DNA of 64,000 nucleotides from Actinophytocola oryzae (GTDB lineage Bacteria; Actinomycetota; Actinomycetes; Mycobacteriales; Pseudonocardiaceae). Position 1 is the first letter of the stretch. Every line of letters starts with the position of its first letter. The translations under genes were made by a program, and so were the position numbers. Below are positions 1 through 7,948 of this stretch, one piece after another. The stretch spans positions 1 through 64,000 of the forward strand of contig NZ_SOCP01000011.1 of NCBI RefSeq assembly GCF_004364325.1. Direction: 5' to 3'. The notes under the pieces are model-generated. The model was given only the letters and a program-made list of their open reading frames with translations, made no database searches and was not told where the DNA came from.

Positions 1-102
1 CCGGTCGACCAAGCTCCGACCCGCGTCACCGCCCGCCTCAAGATCCACAAGACGGCAGGCTACCGGCCCTGTCACCACCTAAATCAGTGGCATTGGTCCT
101 AG
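1..102 (+). CDS. 3' end of an unidentified gene (partial)
   Basis: Frame 1 is open from the left edge to a TAG at 100-102. The first 26 or so codons end mostly in G or C, as real genes here do, and read TRVTARLKIHKTAGYRP in the middle. The stop interlocks with the stop of the opposing gene in a CTAG at 99-102, the same arrangement seen at two clear convergent pairs further on. The fragment is too short to assign to a family and the last codons fit coding use poorly, so it may be noncoding. Confidence 0.25.
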   Translation, partial: PVDQAPTRVTARLKIHKTAGYRPCHHLNQWHWS

Positions 103-866
103 CCGCGGGTCATGGTGACGTCGGCGGTCGTCGCGTGCGATGCCAGCGCGACCGCGTGGGCGGGGCCCGCGATGCTGGCGAGCGTGTACTGACCGGCCTT
201 CACCCGCTCGAAGCGGTAGGCACCCGTGTGGTCGGTGACCGTCGCCGCGGCGGGCCGCCCGTCGCGCCCGTACAGCGCGAGGTGCAGGTGCTCGACCGGG
301 CGGCCGTCGACGGTGACGGTGCCGGTCAGCGTGCTGAACGTGTCGAGCGCGAGGTCCACGCGCTGCTCGGTGGCGCGGTCGAGGTCGACCTCGACCGCCA
401 GGGCGTCGGCGCCGGGCGCGGCCACGACGAGCGTGACGGCGTCGGCGTCGATGCCCGTGACGCGGTAGGTGCCGTCCGGCTCCGACTCCGTGCTGGCGAC
501 GACCTCGCCGCCGGGTCCGACGGCCGTGACGGTCGCCGCGCCGACGGGCCGGCCGGTGTCCCGGTCGTGCACGGTGCCGTGCACGCTGGTGACCGGCTCG
601 AGCGTGACGTCGAGCGGGACGGCGCTGGGCACGACCACCTCCGCGTGCGGCTGGTAGCCGGTGCGGGAGAAGATCACGACGTAGCTGCCCGGCGCGAGGC
701 CCGCGAACTGGAACTCGCCGTTCGGGCCGCTGCTGCCCCTGGCCACCTGGGCACCGGTGCGGTCGGTCAGGGTGAGGATCGTGGCGGGCAGCGGGCGCAG
801 CGCGCCGTGCACGCGGCCGGTCACGCTCGTGCCGACGTCCTGCTGTACCGGCCAGCTGTGCGTCAT
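99..866 (-). CDS. Protein of three carboxypeptidase-regulatory-like beta-sandwich domains
   Basis: The 255-residue product is almost entirely three copies of the CarboxypepD_reg fold, roughly residues 13-80, 90-165 and 175-250. Each starts with a G-x-V segment (VTGRVHG, VHGTVHD, LTGTVTV) and has a DGxY/NGEF-type turn followed by L-x-PG-x-Y (APGSYVV, KAGQYTL). No signal peptide or membrane helix is visible, which is odd for a fold usually met outside the cell. Its ATG overlaps the stop of the MFS exporter gene as ATGA, so the two are translationally coupled, and the exporter ends in a domain of the same kind. A role as an accessory or scaffold of the exporter is inference; no catalytic residues are seen. 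Confidence 0.8.
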   Translation of the reverse strand: MTHSWPVQQDVGTSVTGRVHGALRPLPATILTLTDRTGAQVARGSSGPNGEFQFAGLAPGSYVVIFSRTGYQPHAEVVVPSAVPLDVTLEPVTSVHGTVHDRDTGRPVGAATVTAVGPGGEVVASTESEPDGTYRVTGIDADAVTLVVAAPGADALAVEVDLDRATEQRVDLALDTFSTLTGTVTVDGRPVEHLHLALYGRDGRPAAATVTDHTGAYRFERVKAGQYTLASIAGPAHAVALASHATTADVTMTRG

Positions 867-2527
867 GACGTGGTCCTCCCGAGGTTGATGTCGAGGGTTT
901 CGTCGACGCCGACCCGCACCGTCACCTCCTGGTTGACGGCCGGGTGCTCGGCGGCGACGAGCGTCAGTGGTTCGGCGGGCACACCGTCGAGGCGGTAGCC
1001 GCCGTCGGAGTCCGCGGTCGTGGTGGCGACGACGCTGCCGTCGGCGCCGTGCGCGGTCACGGTGACGACCGCGGGTGCGGGCTGGGCGGCGCCGATCACC
1101 GCACCCGTCACCGTGCGGGTGTTCGGGGTCGCCCGCCCGTGGCGGTAGGGCACCAGCAGCGCGGCGACGACCGCGAGGACGCAGATCCCGCCCGCCACCC
1201 AGAAGGCCAGGACGTAGGCGTCCACTGTGGGCAGTGGCAGCCTCGGCAGTGTCCGGGAGGCGAGGATCGCCGTCGCGATGGCCGTGCCGATCGAGCCGCC
1301 GACCGAACGCAGGGTCGAGTTGATGCTGTTGGCGACGCTGGTCTTCTCCGGCGCGACCGCGGTGTTCAGGAGCGCGGGCATGGAGCCCATCGCCAGGCCG
1401 AGCCCGAGGCCGAGCATGCCGCTCGCGACGTAGAACTGCCAGTGCTCGGCGTGGAAGGCGGCCATGAACGCGAAGGTGCCCGCGGCGACGACCATGCCGA
1501 TGGCGAGCGGCCACTTGGGACCGACGTGGCGGATCAGGTTCGCGACGAGCACTGCCGCGGTGAGCGTGCCCGCGGTCAGCGGCAGCAGCGTCAGGCCCGC
1601 GCCGAGTGCGTCGGAGCCGAAGCCGTAGCCGAACTGGCTCGGCGTCTGGACGTACTGCAGTACCAGGACGAACGCGCCGAACATGCCCGCGCCCGCGAGG
1701 AACGCGGTGAGGTTGGTGCCGAGCACGATCGGGTTGCGCATCATCGTCATGTCGACGAGCGGCACGCGGACCCTGGTCTCGACGAACATCCACACCGCCA
1801 GCAGCACGACGCCGCCCGCGAACAGGCCGAGGACGGTGCCGGAACCCCAACCCCAGCTCGGGCCGCGGTTGATGCCGAGCACGACGCAGACCAGGCCACC
1901 CGCGAGGGTCAGCGCGCCCCAGACGTCGACCGTGAACTTCGAGGCCGTCTCGGGCAGGCGGACCAGGAACACGACGCCGAGCAGGCCGACCGCGGTGGCC
2001 GCGGCGGAGATCCAGAACATGCCCTGCGCGCTGACGCCGACGTTGACGAGGATGCCGGAGAACAGCAGGCCGGCGCCCGCGCCGATGCCCGTCAGCGCAC
2101 TCAGCAACGCGAGGCTCGACGGCACCCGGTGCGGCGGGAAGATCGACCGCACGATCCCGATGGCGAGCGGCATCGCGGCGAAGCCCATGCCCTGCAGGAC
2201 CCGGCCCGCCAGCACGACGTTCAGCACGTGGGACGAGGCCGCGAGCACGGACCCGGCTGTGACCAGGACGAGCGTGACGATGAGGACCCGTTTGCGGCCG
2301 AGCGCGTCGCCGAGCGAGCCGAGGATCGGTGTGAACACGGCGGCGGAGAGCAGGTTGACCGTCACGACCCACGAGGCGTCCGCGGTGGAGACGTTCAGCG
2401 AGTCGGCGAGGCTGGGCAGGATCGGCAGCACCAGGCTCTGCATCACGACGATCACGAACGTCGATAGGGCGAGCACCAACAGCACCGCCGTGGGGTGCTG
2501 GTCGCGCCGCTGTTCTGTCTCTGACAC
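863..2527 (-). CDS. DHA2-type MFS drug exporter with C-terminal carboxypeptidase-regulatory-like domain
   Basis: 554 residues. About 460 N-terminal residues form a 14-helix DHA2-type major facilitator, a proton-driven exporter of drugs or metabolites, with the cytoplasmic motif GSLGDALGRKR after helix 2. Residues about 470-554 are an extra beta-sandwich domain (VTGAVIGAAQPAPAVVTVTA, DSDGGYRLDGVP) that ordinary DHA2 proteins lack. The GTG at 2527 is chosen because GAGGAG lies five bases upstream. It is the first gene of a two-gene operon, divergent from a TetR gene with three palindromic sites between them, so TetR-repressed, substrate-induced efflux is likely. It resembles the exporter at 21972-23414, which lacks the extra domain. 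Confidence 0.88.
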   Translation of the reverse strand: MSETEQRRDQHPTAVLLVLALSTFVIVVMQSLVLPILPSLADSLNVSTADASWVVTVNLLSAAVFTPILGSLGDALGRKRVLIVTLVLVTAGSVLAASSHVLNVVLAGRVLQGMGFAAMPLAIGIVRSIFPPHRVPSSLALLSALTGIGAGAGLLFSGILVNVGVSAQGMFWISAAATAVGLLGVVFLVRLPETASKFTVDVWGALTLAGGLVCVVLGINRGPSWGWGSGTVLGLFAGGVVLLAVWMFVETRVRVPLVDMTMMRNPIVLGTNLTAFLAGAGMFGAFVLVLQYVQTPSQFGYGFGSDALGAGLTLLPLTAGTLTAAVLVANLIRHVGPKWPLAIGMVVAAGTFAFMAAFHAEHWQFYVASGMLGLGLGLAMGSMPALLNTAVAPEKTSVANSINSTLRSVGGSIGTAIATAILASRTLPRLPLPTVDAYVLAFWVAGGICVLAVVAALLVPYRHGRATPNTRTVTGAVIGAAQPAPAVVTVTAHGADGSVVATTTADSDGGYRLDGVPAEPLTLVAAEHPAVNQEVTVRVGVDETLDINLGRTTS

Positions 2528-2540
2528 TCGGGCTCCTCAT

Positions 2541-2556
2541 GTAGTCACTTGACTAC
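2541..2556. promoter_or_regulatory. Operator 1, TetR/MFS divergent promoter
   Basis: GTAGTCACTTGACTAC is an inverted repeat matching at seven of eight paired positions. It lies 14 bases before the exporter start codon and shares its half-site (GTAGTC/GACTAC) with two more sites in the same intergenic region, so it is a likely binding site of the adjacent TetR protein. Confidence 0.7.
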
Positions 2557-2572
2557 TTCGACTCTACGACTG

Positions 2573-2592
2573 AAGTCGTCAACCGACTACTT
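2573..2592. promoter_or_regulatory. Operator 2, TetR/MFS divergent promoter
   Basis: AAGTCGTCAACCGACTACTT repeats the GTmGTC/GACTAC half-sites of operators 1 and 3 around a 4-base centre. It is the middle of three such sites between the divergent exporter and TetR genes. Confidence 0.65.
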
Positions 2593-2635
2593 AATTGGCG
2601 GTGAGCCCGGACACATGACGTTCTCGCAGGTCTGG

Positions 2636-2666
2636 GGTAAAGTCGTCATTTGACTACTTCTTTACC
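2636..2666. promoter_or_regulatory. Operator 3, in front of the TetR gene
   Basis: An AGTCGTCATTTGACTACT core is flanked by perfect outer arms GGTAAAG and CTTTACC, giving a 31-base dyad that ends 12 bases before the TetR ATG. Occupation would block transcription of the regulator itself, as expected for autoregulation. Confidence 0.7.
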
Positions 2667-2678
2667 GGGAGAGCTGCC

Positions 2679-3257
2679 ATGGACGCCGGTCCGATGACGA
2701 GACCCCGGCGGCGGGACGCCGCCGCGACCCGCGCCGCGCTGCTGGCCGCGGCGCGGACGCTGATGGTCGAGCACGGCGTCGAAGGCACCAGCACCCGTGA
2801 CGTCGCGTCGGCGGCAGGCGTCAACCAGGCACTCGTGTACCGCTACTTCGGGTCGAAGGAGAAGCTGTTCGCCGAGGCGGCGTCCTCGGACGCCGACACC
2901 CCGGAGGACATCATCCTGACCACGCCGCTCGCCGACCTCCCCCGCGTGCTGCTGGAGCGGATCCTCGACGTGGTGACCTCGGAGGACGCGAGCGAACTGT
3001 CCCGTCTGGTCGCCGCCGCGAACGACCAGACGGTGCGTGCGGTGCTGCAGCACCGGATCGAGACGTCGTTCGCCACCCGGCTCGCCGCCCGGCTCGAGGG
3101 GCCGGAGGCCGCGCTGCGTGCCGAACTGTTCGCCGCCGTACTCGTCGGCGTCGGGTTCCTCCGGCACAAGGTCGGGACCAGGGCGCTGTCCACGGCGGAC
3201 CGGGAAGTCCTTGTGGCACAGGTGAACCGCATGGTCGCACCGCTGCTCGAACCCTGA
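2679..3257 (+). CDS. TetR/AcrR-family regulator
   Basis: 192 residues with an N-terminal TetR helix-turn-helix at about 15-60 (GTSTRDVASAAGVNQALVYR, then YFGSKEKLF) and a variable all-helical ligand-binding part. Members bind palindromes as dimers and release DNA on binding a small ligand. The ATG at 2679 follows GGGAGAG. The gene is divergent from the DHA2 exporter operon, and three GTAGTC/GACTAC dyads lie between them, so it most likely represses the exporter and itself. The ligand cannot be read from the sequence. Confidence 0.9.
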   Translation: MDAGPMTRPRRRDAAATRAALLAAARTLMVEHGVEGTSTRDVASAAGVNQALVYRYFGSKEKLFAEAASSDADTPEDIILTTPLADLPRVLLERILDVVTSEDASELSRLVAAANDQTVRAVLQHRIETSFATRLAARLEGPEAALRAELFAAVLVGVGFLRHKVGTRALSTADREVLVAQVNRMVAPLLEP

Positions 3258-3304
3258 CCCGTTGCACGAACCAACCATCTTCGGGTAGTCTTCGCGGTGT
3301 CTGC

Positions 3305-3337
3305 CTCTCGTGGCGCGGCCATCCGGCCCCGCGAGAG
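3305..3337 (+). other. Hairpin in the leader of the rho-like gene
   Basis: CTCTCG at 3305-3310 pairs with CGAGAG at 3332-3337, and GGCC at 3317-3320 pairs with GGCC at 3325-3328, giving a nested hairpin about 95 bases upstream of the rho-like start. The leader after it is C-rich and G-poor. Rho genes are often autoregulated through their leaders, so attenuation is possible, but nothing here proves it. Confidence 0.35.
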
Positions 3338-3430
3338 AAGTTTCTCGGATCACCTTCTCCCCACCGGCCGCGTGTGTCGTCCGCAGCCGTCCCGAGGGTT
3401 GTTCCGCCTATCCCATGTGGAGGATTTCCC

Positions 3431-4489
3431 ATGTCCAGCAATGGAATCATCGATGTCAACCGTGGCAGGACGTTCCTGCGGGTGGCTGGTTGGCTGCCCG
3501 CACCCGACGACCTGTCGGTCCCCAGTGGACTCGTCCGCGAGCACGACCTGCGGCGAGGCGATCTCGTCGAAGGGCAGGCCCAGGGCGGCAAACTCGTCGG
3601 GGTCGAGTCGGTCAACGGGCGCAGGCCCGGGCACCGGCGCACCTCGTTCGCCGACCTGACTCCCCTGTACCCCAACGAGAGACTGCGACTGGAGACCGAG
3701 CCGCACCTGCTCGCCACCCGCGTCGCCGACCTGGTGATGCCGGTCGGGAAGGGACAGCGCGCGTTGATCGTGTCGCCGCCCAAGTCGGGCAAGACCACCC
3801 AACTGCGTGCGATCGCGCACGGGATCGCGAAGAACCATCCCGAATGCCATGTCATGTTCGTGCTCGTCGGGGAACGGCCGGAGGAGGTCACCGATCTGTC
3901 CCGCGGCGTGCCCGCCGAGGTGGTCGCCGCCACCTTCGACCAACCACCCCACGAGCACGTCGCCGTCGCCGAACTGGCCATCGAGCGGGCCAAGCGGCTC
4001 GTCGAGCAGGGCCGGGACGTCGTCGTGCTGCTCGACTCGCTCACCAGGCTCGGCCGGGCCTACAACCTGGCCGCGCCGACCAACGGCAGGACACTCAGCG
4101 GCGGGGTCGACTCCTCCGCCCTGCTGCCACCCAAGCGTTTCCTCGGCGCGGCGAGGAACATCGAGGGTGGCGGGTCGCTCACCATCTTCGCCTCGGCACT
4201 CGTCGACACCGGCTCCCTCGGCGACTCGGTGCTGTTCGAGGAGTTCAAGGGCACCGGCAACGCCGAGCTACGGCTGGACCGCAAGGCGGCCGAGCGGCGC
4301 GTGTTCCCGGCCGTCGACGTCCGCGCTTCCGGCACCCGCAAGGAAGAACTGCTGATGTCGCCCGAGGAGCTGGCCGCCACCCAGCTGGTCCGGCGGTCAC
4401 TCGCCGGCCGGGACTCCGCTGTCGACCTGCTGATCGAGGGCCTGCGGCGGACCCAGACCAACGCCGAGTTCCTCGCCGGCGTTCGGTAA
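3431..4489 (+). CDS. rho: Short transcription termination factor Rho paralogue
   Basis: 352 residues, against about 420 for E. coli Rho and 600 or more for usual actinobacterial Rho. Rho is a hexameric RNA-dependent ATPase that releases transcripts. The product starts at the cold-shock-like RNA-binding domain (residues 1-70) and lacks the N-terminal helical domain and any actinobacterial insertion. Present are Walker A PPKSGKTTQ, Walker B VVVLLDSLTRLGRAYN, the Q-loop segment (TLSGGVDSSALLPPKRFLGA) and the R-loop EEFKGTGNAEL. Residue 147 is Gly in LVGERPEEV where E. coli has Asp210 (LIDERPEEV), a residue close to the bicyclomycin site. The ATG has GGAGG eight bases upstream. Neighbours are unrelated regulators, so this is probably a second rho copy rather than the housekeeping one. 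Confidence 0.88.
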   Translation: MSSNGIIDVNRGRTFLRVAGWLPAPDDLSVPSGLVREHDLRRGDLVEGQAQGGKLVGVESVNGRRPGHRRTSFADLTPLYPNERLRLETEPHLLATRVADLVMPVGKGQRALIVSPPKSGKTTQLRAIAHGIAKNHPECHVMFVLVGERPEEVTDLSRGVPAEVVAATFDQPPHEHVAVAELAIERAKRLVEQGRDVVVLLDSLTRLGRAYNLAAPTNGRTLSGGVDSSALLPPKRFLGAARNIEGGGSLTIFASALVDTGSLGDSVLFEEFKGTGNAELRLDRKAAERRVFPAVDVRASGTRKEELLMSPEELAATQLVRRSLAGRDSAVDLLIEGLRRTQTNAEFLAGVR

Positions 4490-4546
4490 ACCCCTTACTG
4501 CTCTTCAGGTACGCGTCCCGGACGGCCTGCCGCTCGAGGTTCGCCG

Positions 4547-5434
4547 TCAGTGCGCCGGTTCCCGCAGCGTCGCCAGGGTCCGCCGCAGGGTCACGGCGAA
4601 CTCCTCGGGGTGCTCGGTGTATCCCGCGTGGTGCCCGGGGAACTCCACGACCCGGGCGTCCAGGCGTTTCGCCACCTCTTCCGCGCCCTGGCCGGGGTAG
4701 TACCGGCGGCTCTCCTCACCGACGGCCGGCACGATCGGGAACTCCGCCGACCGCAGTGCCTCGTAGTCCGGCTCGAAGGCCATGAACGGATCCAGCTCGT
4801 TGGTGACGAGGTACTCCCCGTTGCCCATGAACCTCGCCACGTCACGGAGGCCGCCGGGTCCGTGGGCGGCCACCTTCGACCCGACGCGCATCAGCGTCGC
4901 GACCATCCGCCTGCCGACCGGGTTGCGGATCAGCGCCGGGCTGTCCTCGTGGTCGATGGTCGTGATGAACCGGGCGTACGCGGGCCACGGGCCCTCACGG
5001 TCGGCGATCCGCCTGATCTCGGCGAAGATGTCGAGCGTCGCGGCGGACAGGTGGGCGAACACCGGTGGCTCGTGGACGATCGCGCCCTCCAGCACGGCAC
5101 CGTGCCTCGCCGCGAGGTCCAGTGTTATGAGTGCGCCGCCGCTGCCGCCGAAGACGAGCGCCGTCGCGGCCTCGTTGTGGGACAGGACTGCCAGGGCGTC
5201 CGCGGACTGTTCCGCCATGACCATCGGGCGGGTCGGGTCGTCGACCCGGCTGCGGGAGTTGCCGCGCCGGTCGTAGGTCAGGACCGTGTACTCGTCGGCG
5301 AGGCTGTCGGCCACGCCGCTGTAGTAGCCGGCGTCACCGCCGCCGCCCGAGATCATCAGCAGCGCGGGGCCGGTTCCCCTCCTCTCGTAGTACAGAGTCG
5401 CGCCGTCGGTGCGGATCGTGCCGGTCTGTGTCAT
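4547..5434 (-). CDS. Alpha/beta-hydrolase
   Basis: 295 residues of the alpha/beta-hydrolase fold: an oxyanion region at ISGGGGDAGYY, the Y-DRRGNSRS strand-turn, a nucleophile elbow GGSGGA (serine in the middle), and a C-terminal histidine in FPGHHAGYTEHP. Such enzymes cleave esters, lactones or C-C bonds of small molecules; the substrate is not readable. The ATG overlaps the stop of the upstream TetR gene (ATGA), so the two form an operon pointing away from an FAD monooxygenase with a shared palindrome in between. A joint detoxification or catabolic role is inference. Confidence 0.88.
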   Translation of the reverse strand: MTQTGTIRTDGATLYYERRGTGPALLMISGGGGDAGYYSGVADSLADEYTVLTYDRRGNSRSRVDDPTRPMVMAEQSADALAVLSHNEAATALVFGGSGGALITLDLAARHGAVLEGAIVHEPPVFAHLSAATLDIFAEIRRIADREGPWPAYARFITTIDHEDSPALIRNPVGRRMVATLMRVGSKVAAHGPGGLRDVARFMGNGEYLVTNELDPFMAFEPDYEALRSAEFPIVPAVGEESRRYYPGQGAEEVAKRLDARVVEFPGHHAGYTEHPEEFAVTLRRTLATLREPAH

Positions 5435-6033
5435 CGCAGGCCTCCTGCCAGCGTGTCGAACGCCGCCTCGAGCGCGGCGATGTGCCCGGGGGTCACGTCG
5501 GCCGACTTCTCGCCGGACAGCATTCGGGTGGCGGTCGTGCTGTAGACGGCGCGGAACGTGGCCAGTACCAGTGCCGCGGTCAGCTTCGGGGTGGGGTCGA
5601 TGTCGGTCAGCAGCGTGGTCAGGTGTGACTCGAACTCGTCGATCGCCTCACGGGCCCTGGCCCGCAGCGCCGGGGACGCCAGGACCGTGTGCCAGAACGG
5701 GACATAGCGGTCCTGGAAGCCGCCGAGCGGGTGGCCCTCCTCGGCCAGGCCGACGAACAGGCGCCGCAGTGCCGACACCGGCGTCTCGTCCTGGCCACGG
5801 CCCTCGACCGCCCCGGTCAGCAGCTCACGGGCCTGCGGGAAGCGGTCGAAGAGGATGTCCTCCTTGCGCGGGAAGTAGTTGAACACCGTCACCTTCGACA
5901 CGCCCGCCGCCTCGGCTATCTCGGTGACCGTCACGTTGTCGAAGCCGCGCCGCACGAACATGGGCGTGGCGACATCGGCGATGCGCTGCCTAGTCTCGGC
6001 CTTCTTCCGTTCCCGCAAGGACGTCACGGCCAT
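5431..6033 (-). CDS. TetR/AcrR-family regulator of the hydrolase/monooxygenase pair
   Basis: 200 residues with an N-terminal TetR DNA-binding domain (NVTVTEIAEAAGVSKVTVFN, then YFPRKEDILF) and a helical ligand domain. The ATG at 6033 (MAVTSLRERKK) is preferred; an in-frame TTG at 6045 lies inside the operator palindrome and is unlikely. It is first in an operon with the alpha/beta-hydrolase (4-base overlap) and divergent from the FAD monooxygenase, whose start is only 43 bases away. A near-perfect 24-base palindrome fills the gap, so it probably represses both directions. Confidence 0.88.
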   Translation of the reverse strand: MAVTSLRERKKAETRQRIADVATPMFVRRGFDNVTVTEIAEAAGVSKVTVFNYFPRKEDILFDRFPQARELLTGAVEGRGQDETPVSALRRLFVGLAEEGHPLGGFQDRYVPFWHTVLASPALRARAREAIDEFESHLTTLLTDIDPTPKLTAALVLATFRAVYSTTATRMLSGEKSADVTPGHIAALEAAFDTLAGGLR

Positions 6034-6039
6034 CACTAT

Positions 6040-6063
6040 ACCCAACTCAATTTTGAGTCGGGT
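6040..6063. promoter_or_regulatory. 24-base operator between TetR and FAD monooxygenase genes
   Basis: ACCCAACTCAA at 6040-6050 is answered by TTGAGTCGGGT at 6053-6063; ten of eleven paired positions match around a two-base centre. It lies 12 bases before the monooxygenase ATG and 7 bases before the TetR ATG, exactly where one bound dimer would shut both promoters. Confidence 0.75.
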
Positions 6064-6075
6064 AAAGTTTCAGGC

Positions 6076-7554
6076 ATGAGTTACGACGTGATCATCTCCG
6101 GGGCCGGGCCGACCGGTCTGATGCTGGCCTGTGAGCTGCGGCTGCACGACGTCTCGGTCCTCGTCCTCGAGCGGCTCCCCGAGCCGGACCTGACGGTCAA
6201 GGCCGGGTCGGTCAACGTCCCCGCCGCCGAGGCCTTCTACCGGCGCGGCCTGCTCCCCCGCCTCGCGGCGGCACAGGAGCAGAACATGGGCATGTTCCGC
6301 GCGTTCATGAAGGACCGCGCCAAGGACGCCGCTCCCCCGCCCCGCTTCGCGGGCCACTTCGCCGCGCTGAGCCTGTCCGGCAACAACCTCGACGAGTCGG
6401 ACCCCGAGCTGAACGGGCACGGACCCGTCGACCGGATCGGGTTCGTGACACAGGCGCAGCTGGAGGCGATCCTGCTGGAACGTGCCGTCGAGCTGGGTGC
6501 CGAGGTCCGCAAGGGTGTCGAGGTCACCGGCTTCGACACGGGCGAGCAGGTGAGCGTCCACACGAGCGCGGGGACGGTGGAGGCGGGCTGGCTGGTCGGC
6601 TGCGACGGCGGGCGCGGCACGGTCCGCAAGCTCGCCGGTTTCGAGTTCCCCGGCACCCCGCCGGAGATCACCGGTCACCAGGCGATGGTCGAGATGACCG
6701 GCGCGGAGGGCCTCGGTCTCGGCTGGATCACCACGCCGACCGGGATCTACGCGCACGGCCCGATGCCCGGCCGGGTCCTGACGGTCGAGTTCGACGGTCC
6801 GCCCGAGTACCGGGACACGCCGGTCACCCCGGGGGAGCTGGAGGAGAGCATCCGGGCGGTGTCCGGTGTGGACGTGACCATCACGAAGGTCAACTCGGCG
6901 ACCCGGTTCACCGACAACGCGCGCCAGGCCACCACCTATCGGCTGGGTCGGGTGCTGCTGGCGGGCGACGCCGCGCACGTGCACTCGCCGTTCGGCGGGC
7001 AGGGACTCAACCTCGGCGTCGGCGACGCGGTCAACCTGGGCTGGAAGCTCGCCGCGGTGGTCGACAAGCGCCTGCCCGAGGAGGTCCTGGACACGTACAC
7101 GTCCGAGCGACACCCGATCGGGGCATGGGTGCTCGAGTGGACCCGCGCGCAGATAGCGCTGATGCGGCCGGACTCGCACGCGCGGGCGCTGCGGGCAGTG
7201 GTCGCGGACCTCGTCGACACGACGGCGGGGACGACGTACTTCGTCAAGAAGATCAGCGGGGTGTGGCAGAGCTACGACCTGCCCGGCGACCACCCGTGGG
7301 TCGGCCGCAGCGCACCGGACCTGGAACTGGGCGACGGCACCCGCCTCGGCGACCACCTCCACGACGGCAGGGGTCTGCTGCTGGACCTGGGCGGTCTACC
7401 GACCACGGTGGCGGACGCGGTCAGGACGACCTGCCCGGAACACCCCGAGCTGCCGGGCCTGCTGGTCCGCCCCGACGGCATCGTGGCCTGGGCAGGCGGC
7501 GACCACCTGGCCGAGGCACTGACGAAGTGGTTCGGCGAGACGACCAGGCACTGA
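6076..7554 (+). CDS. FAD-dependent aromatic monooxygenase
   Basis: 492 residues, normal for class A flavoprotein hydroxylases of the PheA/TetX-like type, which use NAD(P)H and O2 to hydroxylate aromatic or polyketide-like rings. The Rossmann motif GAGPTG is at residues 9-14, the DG motif is CDGGRGTVRKLAG near 180, and the second FAD motif is GDAAHVHSPFGGQGLN near 300. A C-terminal thioredoxin-like segment (DLELGDGTRLGDHLHDGRGL) is typical of the group. There is no clear Shine-Dalgarno before the ATG. It is divergent from the TetR/hydrolase operon. The stop codon lies in GCACTGA, the first bases of the downstream repeat array. Confidence 0.9.
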   Translation: MSYDVIISGAGPTGLMLACELRLHDVSVLVLERLPEPDLTVKAGSVNVPAAEAFYRRGLLPRLAAAQEQNMGMFRAFMKDRAKDAAPPPRFAGHFAALSLSGNNLDESDPELNGHGPVDRIGFVTQAQLEAILLERAVELGAEVRKGVEVTGFDTGEQVSVHTSAGTVEAGWLVGCDGGRGTVRKLAGFEFPGTPPEITGHQAMVEMTGAEGLGLGWITTPTGIYAHGPMPGRVLTVEFDGPPEYRDTPVTPGELEESIRAVSGVDVTITKVNSATRFTDNARQATTYRLGRVLLAGDAAHVHSPFGGQGLNLGVGDAVNLGWKLAAVVDKRLPEEVLDTYTSERHPIGAWVLEWTRAQIALMRPDSHARALRAVVADLVDTTAGTTYFVKKISGVWQSYDLPGDHPWVGRSAPDLELGDGTRLGDHLHDGRGLLLDLGGLPTTVADAVRTTCPEHPELPGLLVRPDGIVAWAGGDHLAEALTKWFGETTRH

Positions 7555-7948
7555 CTTCGCAACGCCGAACGTAACGAAGGCGCCCTTCAGTACACCGGAC
7601 GTGCCGAAACGCTACGAAGGCGTCCTTCAGTGCACCGGGCGTTACGAAGGCGTCCTTCAGTACGCAGCGCGCGCCCAACGTTACGAAGGCGCCCATCAGT
7701 ACACCGGGCGTTACGAAGGCGTCCATCAGTACGCAGCGCGTGCCCAACGCTACGAAGGCGCCCATCAGTACACCGGGCGTTACGAAGGCGTCCTTCAGTA
7801 CGCAGCGCGTGCCCAACGTTACGAAGGCGCCCATCAGTACACCGGGCGCGCCCAACGTTACGAAGGCGCCCTTCAGTGCGCTGAGCGTTACGAAGGCGTC
7901 CTTCAGTGCACCGGACGCGCCCAGCGTTACGAAGGCGTCCTTCAGTGC
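7548..7948. repeat. Intergenic array: 11 tandem copies of a 25-base repeat arm
   Basis: The gap between the convergent monooxygenase and DoxX genes is filled by eleven direct copies of GTTACGAAGGCGTCCTTCAG (variants with CCC and CAT), separated by short ACACCGGGC- or ACGCAGCGCGCGCCC-like linkers. Copies 4-5 and 6-7 form near-identical 69-base higher-order units. The left end GCACTGACTTCGCAACGC looks like a shortened copy of the opposite arm. The same element occurs as perfect hairpins at 23935-23987 and 46535-46587. The array contains both flanking stop codons. Open frames through it are repetitive and are not taken as genes. Confidence 0.9.

Noticed and set aside
99..2540. An 813-codon minus-strand frame spanning the exporter and the beta-sandwich protein
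   Set aside because: Its first part is a shadow of the exporter gene in another frame; real coding starts at the ATG at 866.
7548..7948. CRISPR-like array
   Set aside because: The spacing is short and irregular, the linkers are themselves repeated, and no cas gene is nearby; the unit belongs to the hairpin repeat family.
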